Source of the DNA: Maliibacterium massiliense
GTDB lineage: Bacteria; Bacillota; Clostridia; Christensenellales; Maliibacteriaceae
NCBI RefSeq assembly: GCF_900604345.1
Contig: NZ_LR026983.1
Coordinates: 930,001 to 994,000, forward strand
DNA: 64,000 nt
Direction: 5' to 3'
Shown here: piece after piece, positions 35,134 through 42,886 of the stretch
Layout: each line of letters starts with the position of its first letter
How positions within the stretch are numbered: position 1 is the first letter of the stretch
Program-made: the position numbers and the translations under genes
The notes under the pieces: generated by a model
Told to the model about the DNA's origin: nothing
Databases searched by the model: none
What the model saw: the letters and a program-made list of their open reading frames with translations, nothing else

Positions 35134-36420
35134 TTATTTTCCCCGCAGGATACCGCGCCCCGGATAGATGGCGGCGTCTCCCAGCATCCGCTCGATGGCC
35201 AGCAGGCGGTTGTACTTGCAGGTGCGCTCGCTGCGCGCCGGCGCGCCCGTCTTGATCTGCCCCGCGTTGGTGGCCACCGCGATATCCGCAATGGTGGTGT
35301 CCTCCGTCTCGCCGCTGCGGTGGGAGAGGATGGTGCCGTAGCCGTGGCGCACGGCCACGCGCACGGCCTCCAGCGTCTCGGAGAGGGTGCCGATCTGGTT
35401 GGGTTTGATCAAAATGGCATTGGCGCTGCCCGCCTGGATGCCGCAGCGCAGCCTATCGGTATTGGTGACAAACAGGTCGTCCCCCACCACCTGTATGGCA
35501 TCGCCCAGCTGCCGCGTGGCGTGGGCAAACCCTTCAAAATCATCCTGCGCCAGCGGGTCCTCGATGGAGACGATGGGGTATTTGTCCGCCAGGTACGAAA
35601 AGTACTGCAGCAGCTCTTCCGCGCGCATGCTGCTGCCCTTTTTGGGGAATACGTACCTGTCCTGCTGCAGCCAGTCGCTCGTAGCTGCGTCCAGCGCGAT
35701 GCACACGTCCTGACCTGGGCGCAGACCCGCCTGCTCGATCGCCTCCACGATCAGCTGCAGCGCCTGCTCCTCGTTGTCCACATTGGGCGCGTAACCGCCC
35801 TCGTCGCCCACGGCGGTGGATAGGCCGCGCGCGTGCAACAGTCGGCCCAGCGCGTGGTACACCTCCACGCCCATGCGCAGCGCCTCGCTGAAGCGCGCCG
35901 CCCCCACCGGCATGACCATAAACTCCTGGATATCCACGTTGTTGCCCGCGTGCTCCCCGCCGTTGAAGATGTTCATCATGGGCACGGGCAGCGTCACGCC
36001 GTGCACGCCACCCAGGTAGCGATAGAGCGCAAGGCCGCTGGCCGCCGCAGCCGCGTGGGCGCAGGCCAGCGACACCGCCAGCATCGCGTTGGCGCCCAGG
36101 TTGCTCTTCTGCTCCGTGCCGTCCATGGCGCGCATGCGCGCGTCGATCTCCTGCTGATCGCGCACATCCTGCCCTTTGAGCAGCGCCGCGATGGGATCGG
36201 CGATGTGCCCCGCAGCACGCAACACGCCCTTGCCGCCGTAGGCCTCGCCGCCATCGCGCAGCTCACAGGCCTCAAACTTGCCCGTAGACGCGCCCGAGGG
36301 CACGCTTGCCCAGGCCTCCACGCCGCCCTCCAGCGTGACGCACGCGCGCAGCGTGGGCGTGCCGCGCGAGTCAAGTATCTGCATCCCATAGAGCGATGCT
36401 ATGCGAAAATCCTGTTTCAT
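35134..36420 (-). CDS. eno: Enolase
   Basis: 428 residues, full length. Converts 2-phosphoglycerate to phosphoenolpyruvate. Visible: SGASTGKFEACELRDG, the GDEGGYAPN catalytic Glu region, Mg2+ ligand segments IALDAATSDW and SIEDPLAQDD, catalytic Lys in ILIKPNQIGT, and SHRSGETEDTTIAD. Stands alone, not in a glycolytic operon. The 530 nt upstream hold no gene. Confidence 0.97.
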   Translation of the reverse strand: MKQDFRIASLYGMQILDSRGTPTLRACVTLEGGVEAWASVPSGASTGKFEACELRDGGEAYGGKGVLRAAGHIADPIAALLKGQDVRDQQEIDARMRAMDGTEQKSNLGANAMLAVSLACAHAAAAASGLALYRYLGGVHGVTLPVPMMNIFNGGEHAGNNVDIQEFMVMPVGAARFSEALRMGVEVYHALGRLLHARGLSTAVGDEGGYAPNVDNEEQALQLIVEAIEQAGLRPGQDVCIALDAATSDWLQQDRYVFPKKGSSMRAEELLQYFSYLADKYPIVSIEDPLAQDDFEGFAHATRQLGDAIQVVGDDLFVTNTDRLRCGIQAGSANAILIKPNQIGTLSETLEAVRVAVRHGYGTILSHRSGETEDTTIADIAVATNAGQIKTGAPARSERTCKYNRLLAIERMLGDAAIYPGRGILRGK

Positions 36421-36952
36421 GATGCCACCTCACATATCGTTTGCCGTTAGCCTGCGTATTTTCAGGGAAAAAGATACACGCTTTTCGTATACGTCCCATG
36501 CGCAAACCATGCGCTTCCGGCAGGCGCGGCAATGTATCGTATGATATCGAGCGATAATGCTTTTTATGGCGGCGCGCATGCGCGCCGCCGCTGGATAAAG
36601 GCGCGCCGCGCAAAGGATCTACTTTAACGACTTTGTGGCGCGGGCGCGGTGCTTGCGGCAAAAATCTCTACCGAGCCGCAAGCCCGCCTGCAAGCCGCGC
36701 ATCGGCTGCGGGCCGGAGATTGGGTGCAAGCGTTCCTCCGCCTGGATCACCCAGCGCTATCAGCTCAAAGCGCGCATCGGGGGAGCAGGCGCCGGCGCTG
36801 ATCGATTCTCCACCCCGGCAGATCGCAATTTTTATGCGCAAGGCGCTGGGCGTGTACGCCTAGCAGGGGATAGTGCGCCTATCCCCCGGCGCGCCGGGGG
36901 CAAGCGACTGGGATGAGGCGGGCCGGACAGCGCACCGGAGTGTGCAGCGCGC
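36421..36952. other. Structured gene-free stretch upstream of enolase
   Basis: No credible gene. It contains an exact palindrome GGCGGCGCGC/GCGCGCCGCC (36567-36588), a CTTGCGGC/GCCGCAAG hairpin (about 36651-36681), GGGGATA/TATCCCC (36866-36886) and CCCCCGGC/GCCGGGGG (36883-36900). The last two share bases and cannot form together, as in a switch or attenuator. It could be a long enolase leader or a small RNA. Confidence 0.4.
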
Positions 36953-37002
36953 AAAAAAACGCCCTGCGGATGGACGGGCATCCTGCATGGCGTTCTTTTT
37001 TC
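36953..37002 (-). terminator. Terminator of the metallo-hydrolase gene
   Basis: AACGCC/GGCGTT, TGC/GCA and GGATG/CATCC stacked with small bulges, then seven T on the minus strand. A T-tract on the other side makes it usable in both directions. Confidence 0.75.
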
Positions 37003-37107
37003 TATCCTGCGCGCAAGATGCGCCGCCGCCGCGCCCGCACGCGCCACGGACGGCATCGCGCGCCCTGGCATACCTTGCGCATTGACCCGCAGCGCGCGGA
37101 TTTGGCG

Positions 37108-38022
37108 CTACTTCTCTGTGGATACAGTGATGCGCGCGCCATCAGAGGTAAAGACGATGTCCCCCGATATGGCGCTCTCATAGAGCGCCGCGCCCGCAGC
37201 CTGCAGGCGCTTGTACGCCTTTTTGCCCGGGTGGGTGCTGGAGCCAGGCTCAGTGGTCATCACCGCGTAGGCGGGCGACACCGCGGAGAGAAACGCCTCG
37301 CTGGAGGAACCATTGCTGCCATGGTGCCCCACTTTGAGCACGTCCACGGGGCGCAGCACGCCTGCCTCTAGCATCGCGTTCTCACTCCTTTTGCCCGCGT
37401 CTCCAGTAAGCAGGAAGCGCGTCTGACCACACGTCACCTCCAGCACGATGGAGTAATCGTTCAAATCGTCAAACGTCTCCCCAGGCGCGGGGCACAGCAC
37501 GCGCACCGTGGCGCTGCCCAGCGCAAACGTGTCGCCCGGCGCAGGGCTTTCCACCTGCAGGTTGCTGCGCGCAACGGCGTCGAGCACATCCTCAAACGTC
37601 TTGGTTGTGTGCGCCGCTTTGGGCATCCAGATGCGCCGCACACGCAGGTGGTCCAGCACCGCGTCCAGCGAACCGATGTGGTCCTCGTGCGGGTGGGTGC
37701 CCACTGCCAGCGCAAGCTCGGTGACGCCCTGGGCGTCCAGGTATGCGAGAATCTTCTCCGCGTCCGCATTGTGTCCCGCATCCACCAGCATCGCCTCCCC
37801 GCCGCTCTGAAGCAGCAGGCAGTCCCCCTGGCCCACGTCCAGCACGTGCAGCTTAAGCGATGCCTGCGCAGAGGACGCCTGCTGCGATGCGGAGGTAAAG
37901 GGACGGGGGCTGAGCTGCAGCTCGGTACCCTGGGCCTGGGGCGTCAGCACTGCGGCCGCGGCGGCCACAATGCCGATGAGCACCAGCGTGACCAAAATGC
38001 GTTGCAGGCGTTTTTTCTGCAT
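37108..38022 (-). CDS. Secreted ComEC/Rec2-like metallo-beta-lactamase-fold hydrolase
   Basis: 304 residues. One N-terminal membrane/signal segment (9-27), a Ser/Gln-rich linker, then the fold from LKLHVLDVGQGDCLLL. Metal site THPHEDH at His110, His112, Asp114 and His115; later LLTGDAG and VLKVGHHGS. It resembles the hydrolase domain of ComEC without the channel part. Anchored or exported; probably acts on DNA or nucleotides outside the cell, but the substrate is unproven. Confidence 0.92.
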   Translation of the reverse strand: MQKKRLQRILVTLVLIGIVAAAAAVLTPQAQGTELQLSPRPFTSASQQASSAQASLKLHVLDVGQGDCLLLQSGGEAMLVDAGHNADAEKILAYLDAQGVTELALAVGTHPHEDHIGSLDAVLDHLRVRRIWMPKAAHTTKTFEDVLDAVARSNLQVESPAPGDTFALGSATVRVLCPAPGETFDDLNDYSIVLEVTCGQTRFLLTGDAGKRSENAMLEAGVLRPVDVLKVGHHGSNGSSSEAFLSAVSPAYAVMTTEPGSSTHPGKKAYKRLQAAGAALYESAISGDIVFTSDGARITVSTEK

Positions 38023-38089
38023 AGGTTGCTCCTTCTCTTTTTGCGCGAATCACTTTTGGCAATAGGCGTGGGCTACAAAGGGCGCTCTT

Positions 38090-38570
38090 TCAGCTTGCGC
38101 CTCCCCTTTCATCAAACAGACTGGACGTCCACACCATGTCAAAGGGGCGGTGCCTGCCGTTTTCAAAGAGCATGATGTAACTCTTTGCGGGTGGCTCCTC
38201 GGGAATATCGTACTGGGAGAGCATCTGGAAGGACATGGCCGTCTCGGGCGTGGCTGCAGCGCCCCGCTGCGCATAGTACCCCACCAGCAGGGTGTTGCCG
38301 TCCACCCAGCGCATATCCACCTGCCCGTAGGCGGTCGGCCCCTCCCCCCTCGTCGTGCACGCCGTTGAAAAAGACATAGACGCGCTGCTTGCCCTCGCGG
38401 TAGAGGTACACGCCGTTTTTCTCCTGGCATGCCGCCACAAAGCGTTCCAGCTCCTGCTGGCGCCAAAGCGCCTGCTGGTTGTGCGCGCGCCGCGCGCCGC
38501 AGCCTGCCTGCAGCAGCACCAACCCCAAGCACAGCGCCATTGCCAGCGCGCGCCGTCGTTTTGCCATCAT
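38090..38570 (-). pseudogene. Lipoprotein gene with a frameshift
   Basis: The N-terminal part starts MMAKRRRALAMALCLGL behind GGAGG and has a lipobox-like LQAGC; it reads to YVFFNGVHDEG. The C-terminal part continues in the +1-shifted frame from GEGPTAYGQVDMRWVDG to DERGGAS. The frames meet in a run of six C (38344-38349; G on the coding strand). One base fewer restores a single ORF of about 160 residues. Either a real frameshift, phase variation at the homopolymer, or a sequencing error. The original protein is an unknown small lipoprotein. Confidence 0.7.
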
Positions 38571-38606
38571 TGCCCAGCCTCCGATTGCGTTCCTTGTGCC
38601 ATCCAT

Positions 38607-38615
38607 ATTGTAGCA
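38607..38615 (-). promoter_or_regulatory. Extended -10 promoter of the lipoprotein gene
   Basis: TGC-TACAAT on the minus strand, about 37 nt before the start. Confidence 0.55.
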
Positions 38616-38801
38616 TCTGCCGCCAAACGCGCGCAAGCGCGGGCAAGCGCAGTAAAAGCGCGGGGTGTATGGCTCCGCGCTTTGTCACGGCATGGGCACT
38701 TGCACACGCCGCGCATGTTTCGCGTTTTGCCCCGCACCACGCGCAACGCGCACGCACCACGCCTCAGGGCAGGGGAGTGCGTTGCCGCCGTTTGAGGGCA
38801 C

Positions 38802-38826
38802 AAAAAAAGGGGGACCAAAGTCCCAC
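38802..38826 (-). terminator. Terminator of the micropeptide array
   Basis: GGGAC/GTCCC stem with TTTG loop, CC, then seven T on the minus strand; 22 nt after the last peptide stop. Confidence 0.8.
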
Positions 38827-38847
38827 CTTCTGGCGCGCATTTTTTCG

Positions 38848-38925
38848 TTAGCCGATGGACGCGTTGATGCGCAGCATCGCGATCGAAACGCCCAGCACAA
38901 CGACCGTTGCGATAATACCAGTCAT
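38848..38925 (-). CDS. Hydrophobic micropeptide 4 of the array
   Basis: 25 residues: a short polar start (MTG), a membrane helix about IIATVVVLGVSIAML, and the C-terminus RINASIG. Site GAAGG is 9 nt before the ATG. The Asn-Ala at positions 21-22 with three residues after it matches peptides 1 and 2. Last of the four. Unrecognised family; it lacks a cysteine or acidic tail as in AgrD. Confidence 0.75.
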   Translation of the reverse strand: MTGIIATVVVLGVSIAMLRINASIG

Positions 38926-38976
38926 ATCAGTTCGCCTTCTTTCTATGCGGTTTGTAAGGAACGCGCCTGTGCGGGG

Positions 38977-39066
38977 TTATTGCTCCCGCTTACAGCGCAG
39001 ACGATATCTCTCATTGACCAGGCTGCAGACCAGCACCAGCGTGCAGAACGCGATAGCGGTAACCAT
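38977..39066 (-). CDS. Hydrophobic micropeptide 3 of the array (basic-tailed variant)
   Basis: 29 residues: MVTAIAF start like peptide 2, a helix containing two cysteines (CTLVLVCSLV), then a charged tail NERYRLRCKREQ. Site AGGTAGG is 5-6 nt before the ATG. Most divergent of the four, with a long basic C-terminus that would face the cytoplasm. Confidence 0.72.
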   Translation of the reverse strand: MVTAIAFCTLVLVCSLVNERYRLRCKREQ

Positions 39067-39092
39067 AGGCACCTACCTTGTGCGCACTGCGT

Positions 39093-39170
39093 TTAGTGCA
39101 TGATCGCATTCTTGACAAGAAATGCGGTGGATGCGATAGCCACGACTGCAAATGCAATGGAGGTAATCAT
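39093..39170 (-). CDS. Hydrophobic micropeptide 2 of the array
   Basis: 25 residues: MITS, a helix about IAFAVVAIASTAFLV, tail KNAIMH. Site GAAGG is 8 nt before the ATG. Aligns with peptide 1 over the whole length (AF-x-VV ... NA-[IL]-x-H). Confidence 0.77.
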   Translation of the reverse strand: MITSIAFAVVAIASTAFLVKNAIMH

Positions 39171-39188
39171 ATCATCAACCTTCTTTCT

Positions 39189-39272
39189 TCAGTGGGTCAA
39201 AGCATTTCTGCTGAGCATCGTCATCGAACCCAAAACCACCACAAGAAATGCGAGCGTATGAAACATTGCCAT
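39189..39272 (-). CDS. Hydrophobic micropeptide 1 of the array
   Basis: 27 residues: MAMFHT, a helix about LAFLVVVLGSMTML, tail SRNALTH. Strong AAGGAG site 10 nt before the ATG. First gene of the four-peptide transcript. The spacing between successive peptide ORFs is 18-51 nt, each gap holding a ribosome site. Confidence 0.78.
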   Translation of the reverse strand: MAMFHTLAFLVVVLGSMTMLSRNALTH

Positions 39273-39471
39273 ACCAATTCAACTCCTTCTTCTTCTCCCT
39301 AAGCCCAGCTTCGACACTTCCAATACCTGCCGAAAGCTACTTCCATGGGTATGCAGGCGATGTGCGCTGTGACACAGCGCGCGCCTTTCCGCGGGCAGCG
39401 GCGCCAAACTGCCCTTGGAACGCCATCCGGCCCGTTTGGATCGCTCCTTGCAGACCCTACTGCTTACCACG
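39273..39471 (-). other. Long leader of the micropeptide transcript
   Basis: About 190 nt between promoter and first peptide. GC-rich in the middle with a GCGCTGTG/CACAGCGC hairpin (about 39364-39382). A 29-codon hydrophilic ORF is open here but its nearest ribosome site is too far, so I do not call it. The leader may control translation. Confidence 0.4.
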
Positions 39472-39499
39472 CTTATACGATAGCACCGATTTATTGCAA
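39472..39499 (-). promoter_or_regulatory. Promoter of the micropeptide array
   Basis: TTGCAA (39494-39499), 16-nt spacer, TATAAG (39472-39477) on the minus strand. The weak -35 abuts a direct repeat, as expected for activator-dependent LytTR promoters. Confidence 0.6.
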
Positions 39500-39531
39500 A
39501 ATTGTTACAAATGTTTTAAGAAATCGTTACA
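39499..39531. promoter_or_regulatory. Direct repeats just upstream of the array promoter
   Basis: AAATTGTTACA (39499-39509) and AAATCGTTACA (39521-39531), 22 bp apart start to start with one mismatch. Two direct repeats two helical turns apart upstream of a weak -35 is the classic LytTR-regulator operator layout. The adjacent LytTR gene is the obvious candidate binder. Confidence 0.6.
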
Positions 39532-39532
39532 T

Positions 39533-39586
39533 ATGGGACATTTTATGTATTAACGGGACGCTTTATGTCCTTGTAGCAATGGGACA
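39533..39586. promoter_or_regulatory. ATGGGACA repeat cluster
   Basis: Three octamers, ATGGGACA (39533), ACGGGACG (39553) and ATGGGACA (39579), spaced 20 and 26 bp, reaching up to the LytTR stop codon. A possible second operator set. Confidence 0.45.
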
Positions 39587-39589
39587 GGG

Positions 39590-40333
39590 TCAGTGCATCA
39601 TCGCCTCCAGCTGATCATAGCGATCATGGGTCATCAGCGCGTCCTGCGTGGTGCCCTTGAGCTTGACGATGTACGTCCAGCGCCCGTAGGGATAGATATT
39701 GCTGATGTAATCCAGGTTGATGATATACGATTTGTGCGTGCGGAAAAACCGGTCGTGCGGCAGGCGGTTCTCCAATTCGCTCAAGGTATCGCTGGAGGTG
39801 CACCGACCTCCGCCCACGGTGTAGAACACCGTTTGGCGGTCCTCCCGCTGAATGAGCAGGATGTCGTTTAAGTCCAGCACCGTCACCCCCTCGCGCCCTT
39901 TGAGCATGATCTTCTCCAACGTACGGGGGCGGGGCGTCACAGGCGCCTGCAGCACCGCCTCGTGCTGTTTGTTCCATTCCAGGATGCGCGCAAGGGTGCC
40001 GCGCAGCCGCTCCAGTTCAAACGGCTTGACAAGATAGTCCACCGCGTACACCTCAAAGGCCTCTTTGCGGTAGACCTCATGGGCCGTGATAAACACCACG
40101 GACGTCTTCGGCGCAATATCCTGCACCTGGCGCGCCACCTCGATGCCGGTGATATCCGGCATCTCGACATCCAAAAAGAGCACGTCGGGGCGCTTCTCTT
40201 CAAAAAGGCGCAGCGCCTCGGCGCCATTTTGCGCCTCTGCCAGCAGGGTAAAGCCCTCTGTCTTCTCCAGTACGCGACAGACCAGGCGTCGCATGTCCGC
40301 CTGGTCGTCCGCCACAATGCAACCAATGGCCAC
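39590..40333 (-). CDS. LytTR-family response regulator
   Basis: 247 residues from GTG 40333. AAGGAGG is 8 nt from this GTG but only 2-3 nt from the ATG at 40339, which decides the start. Receiver domain with phospho-acceptor Asp in LFLDVEMPD and conserved Lys in VDYLVKPF. The C-terminal LytTR DNA-binding domain runs from EKIMLKGREGVTVLDLNDI through FFRTHKSYIINLDYISNIYPYGR. Likely partner is the kinase at 42887. Likely target is the repeat-flanked promoter directly downstream. Confidence 0.95.
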   Translation of the reverse strand: MAIGCIVADDQADMRRLVCRVLEKTEGFTLLAEAQNGAEALRLFEEKRPDVLFLDVEMPDITGIEVARQVQDIAPKTSVVFITAHEVYRKEAFEVYAVDYLVKPFELERLRGTLARILEWNKQHEAVLQAPVTPRPRTLEKIMLKGREGVTVLDLNDILLIQREDRQTVFYTVGGGRCTSSDTLSELENRLPHDRFFRTHKSYIINLDYISNIYPYGRWTYIVKLKGTTQDALMTHDRYDQLEAMMH

Positions 40334-40369
40334 GTGCATTTCCTCCTTGGCACGTCCTTTTGTGTATGA

Positions 40370-40996
40370 TTAGCGCCGCCGCGCGCGCCGCGCCTTGGGC
40401 GGCCCTAAAATCTCCGAGAGCACAATGCCCTGCAGCACGCTTTGGCTGTCCCACGCAAGTTCAAATCCAGGGGTCTGCCCCTGCGGCGCGTCGCCGACCG
40501 TTTCACAGGAGACCACGCGCGTGCCGTAGCGCACGGCGTCGCCCTCGCCCGCGTACGCGCCCGCCTGAGGCTGCACCTTTTCAATGTGCAGATGGCCCGG
40601 CGCGCTGCCGTAGGGGTTCTCGCTGCGCGCGCGCGCGTTTGCCTCCTCCCGGCGCCGCACCGCGCGCGGATCCTCTCCCTGCGCGAGGGCCTGGGCGGCC
40701 CTGTGGGCGTCCAGCGCACGCGCGGCAGCCTCCGCCGGCAGCGGTACAGACATCTGGGACGTGGTGCGCGGCTGCAGAACCGGCGCCCGCCGCGGCGCCA
40801 TGGTGGACTGCGCGGGTTGCATCGGCGCGCTCTGCGGCGGGCTGTCCGCCTGGGGCGCGCGCATCATGTCCGCAGCCTGCTGCGCGCTCCTGCGCTGCGC
40901 CTGCTGCGCGCGCTTCTGCGCCTCCGCCTTGGTTTTCTGGCCCTTGATGACACTGTAGATCACAAAGCCCATGATCAGCAGCGCAAAGATATCCAT
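40370..40996 (-). CDS. Single-pass low-complexity membrane protein, unrecognised
   Basis: 208 residues. Membrane helix at 2-18 (IFALLIMGFVIYSVI), a Gln/Ala/Arg-rich helical and disordered middle (20-130), and a compact C-terminus ending GIVLSEILGPPKARRARRR. The SEILGPPKA-type ending is conserved in hypothetical clostridial proteins as far as I recall. Cytoplasmic tail. It lies between floA and the LytTR gene, 36 nt from the latter, so it is probably part of the same system. Confidence 0.75.
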   Translation of the reverse strand: MDIFALLIMGFVIYSVIKGQKTKAEAQKRAQQAQRRSAQQAADMMRAPQADSPPQSAPMQPAQSTMAPRRAPVLQPRTTSQMSVPLPAEAAARALDAHRAAQALAQGEDPRAVRRREEANARARSENPYGSAPGHLHIEKVQPQAGAYAGEGDAVRYGTRVVSCETVGDAPQGQTPGFELAWDSQSVLQGIVLSEILGPPKARRARRR

Positions 40997-41068
40997 GCGC
41001 CATCACCTTCCCTTTTGAAGTGTTCTTTTAAAAGCATCTCTTTACGAAAGCATGCCTTTTGGAAGCAA

Positions 41069-41099
41069 ACGGCCCCGCGCACATGTGCAGAGGGGCCGT
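41069..41099. terminator. Hairpin after floA with weak T-tract
   Basis: ACGGCCCC/GGGGCCGT stem enclosing a GCACATGTGC palindrome, followed on the minus strand by TTTGCTT. Likely a partial terminator that lowers read-through into the next gene. Confidence 0.5.
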
Positions 41100-41142
41100 C
41101 CATGTTCGTCAATCGTCACGGCCCGTTGACCGTCACAATCCG

Positions 41143-42144
41143 TTATTCTTTGCCGGGTTCCTTACTGGAGGGCGCGCCGCCCATGCGGCCGATGGAATCG
41201 CGCATGCCGGTATCCGCCACCACATTCTGCATGTTGTAGTAGTCCATCACGCCCAACTTACCCTCACGCAGCGCGGAGGCCATGGCCCGGGGCACGTCCG
41301 CCTCGGCTTCCACCACTTTGGCGCGCATCTCCTGCACCTGCGCCTTCATCTCCTGCTCGTGCGCGACAGCCATAGCGCGGCGTTCCTCCGCCTTGGCCTG
41401 CGCAATGCGGCGGTCAGCCTCAGCCTGGTCCATCTGCAGCTGCGCGCCGATGTTGCGGCCCACGTCCACGTCCGCGATATCGATGGAGAGAATCTCAAAT
41501 GCCGTGCCCGCGTCCAGGCCCTTGCTCAGCACAGTGCGGCTGATGAGGTCGGGATTCTCCAGCACCTGCTTGTGGGTCTCCGACGAACCCACGGTGGTGA
41601 CGATGCCCTCGCCCACGCGGGCGATGACCGTCTCCTCGCCGGCGCCACCGACCAGACGGTCGATGTTGGCGCGCACGGTCACACGGGCCTTGGCGCGCAG
41701 CTCGATGCCGTCCTTGGCAATAGCCGCCACGGTGGGGGTCTCAATGACCTTGGGGTTAACGCTCATCTGCACCGCCTGCAGCACGTCTCGGCCGGCCAAA
41801 TCGATGGCGGCGGCGCGCTCAAACTCCAGGGGAATATCCGCGCGCTGCGCGGCGATGAGCGCGTTCATGACGCGGTCGACGTTGCCGCCGGCCAGGTAAT
41901 GCGCTTCCAGTTTATCAATGGCCACGGTGATGCCCGCTTTATAGCCCTTGATCATGGGGTTGATGATGCGGGCGGGCACCACGCGGCGGATGCGCATGCC
42001 CACCAGGGTGAAGATGCGCACGCGCACGCCGGCGGCCATGGCGGAAATCCAGAGGCCCACAGGGACGAACGTGAAAAAGATGCACAGCACCACGATCACG
42101 GCCACGGCAATGCCTACGGCAACAAAGATACTAATGGGATCCAT
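41143..42144 (-). CDS. floA: Flotillin-like protein FloA
   Basis: 333 residues, the usual length. An N-terminal membrane segment (about 5-30) is followed by the SPFH-like domain ([41 protein letters not shown]) and a C-terminal Glu/Ala-rich helical region ([20 protein letters not shown]). Scaffolds membrane microdomains. Directly follows nfeD, as in the Bacillus yqeZ-yqfAB operon linked to membrane-stress protection. Confidence 0.96.
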   Translation of the reverse strand: MDPISIFVAVGIAVAVIVVLCIFFTFVPVGLWISAMAAGVRVRIFTLVGMRIRRVVPARIINPMIKGYKAGITVAIDKLEAHYLAGGNVDRVMNALIAAQRADIPLEFERAAAIDLAGRDVLQAVQMSVNPKVIETPTVAAIAKDGIELRAKARVTVRANIDRLVGGAGEETVIARVGEGIVTTVGSSETHKQVLENPDLISRTVLSKGLDAGTAFEILSIDIADVDVGRNIGAQLQMDQAEADRRIAQAKAEERRAMAVAHEQEMKAQVQEMRAKVVEAEADVPRAMASALREGKLGVMDYYNMQNVVADTGMRDSIGRMGGAPSSKEPGKE

Positions 42145-42237
42145 AGATGGAACACTCCTCTCAAGTGCGATGACGATAGGATGATTGCGTATTTCAACCG
42201 CCGCGCCTCCTTGGCGCGGCGGATTGATGCATGTGCT

Positions 42238-42735
42238 TTAGGGCTTGATGGGGCGCACCACAATGCGGCTGCCCTCCACCCGTATGACGCGCACGGGGGT
42301 GTTCGCCTCTACAAAGGCGCTTTCCGCCAGCACATCCAGGCGCACGCCGTCAAAATCCGCGGTGCCCGCCGGACGCAGCGGGGTGAGCACCACGCCCTCC
42401 TTATCCAGGAAAAAGTGCAGGTCGCCCGTGGGGTCCACGCTGGACTCGTTGATGGCCGCGCTGAGCACGATGGACGACTTGGACAACTTGCCCTTCTGCG
42501 CCGAATGCAGGATCAGCATCAGCGCGATGCCCAAAATGGCCGCCACCACCAGCAGGATGATAAGCCCCTCTTCCACCGTTTTGGCCTGCACAAAGATGCC
42601 CGCCACGATCAGGATGGAGCCCGAGATGCCCGGCACGCCGAAGCCCGGGATGAACATTTCAATGATGATCAGCGCGATGCCCACAATCAGCATCAGCGCC
42701 GCCGCCCATGAGAAGGCCATAAAATACGCCCACAT
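42238..42735 (-). CDS. NfeD family membrane protein
   Basis: 165 residues from MWAYFMAFSW (GGGGG 8 nt upstream). Membrane helices up to about residue 75 (IALIIIEMFIPGFGVPGISG, LIILLVVAAILGIALML) and a C-terminal OB-fold NfeD domain from about 110 (GKEGVV-like DKEGVVLTPLRPAGTADFDGVRLDV). Short NfeD partner of flotillins, without the protease domain. Confidence 0.93.
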   Translation of the reverse strand: MWAYFMAFSWAAALMLIVGIALIIIEMFIPGFGVPGISGSILIVAGIFVQAKTVEEGLIILLVVAAILGIALMLILHSAQKGKLSKSSIVLSAAINESSVDPTGDLHFFLDKEGVVLTPLRPAGTADFDGVRLDVLAESAFVEANTPVRVIRVEGSRIVVRPIKP

Positions 42736-42886
42736 GGTCAAATCCCCCTTTATCGATATGCGCGCTTTGCAGCGGAAGCCCAGGGATAGGCGTTCCATGA
42801 CCACCGCGCGCCTGGATTAAATGTATTGTACAGCGCGCACCTGCGCGCGCGCCATGGCTGTGCGCCAAAGTATGCACTTTGTCGCC

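Noticed and set aside
36371..36661. 96-codon minus ORF over the enolase start
   Set aside because: Overlaps the enolase N-terminus in another frame and has no ribosome site.
38848..39272. AgrD-type autoinducer precursors
   Set aside because: No AgrB processing gene nearby, no conserved central Cys/Ser with acidic C-terminal tail; the peptides are single helices with short tails.
39279..39470. 63-codon ORF and a 29-codon ORF in the micropeptide leader
   Set aside because: Arg/Ser-rich or hydrophilic, no ribosome site at proper distance, unlike the neighbouring peptides.
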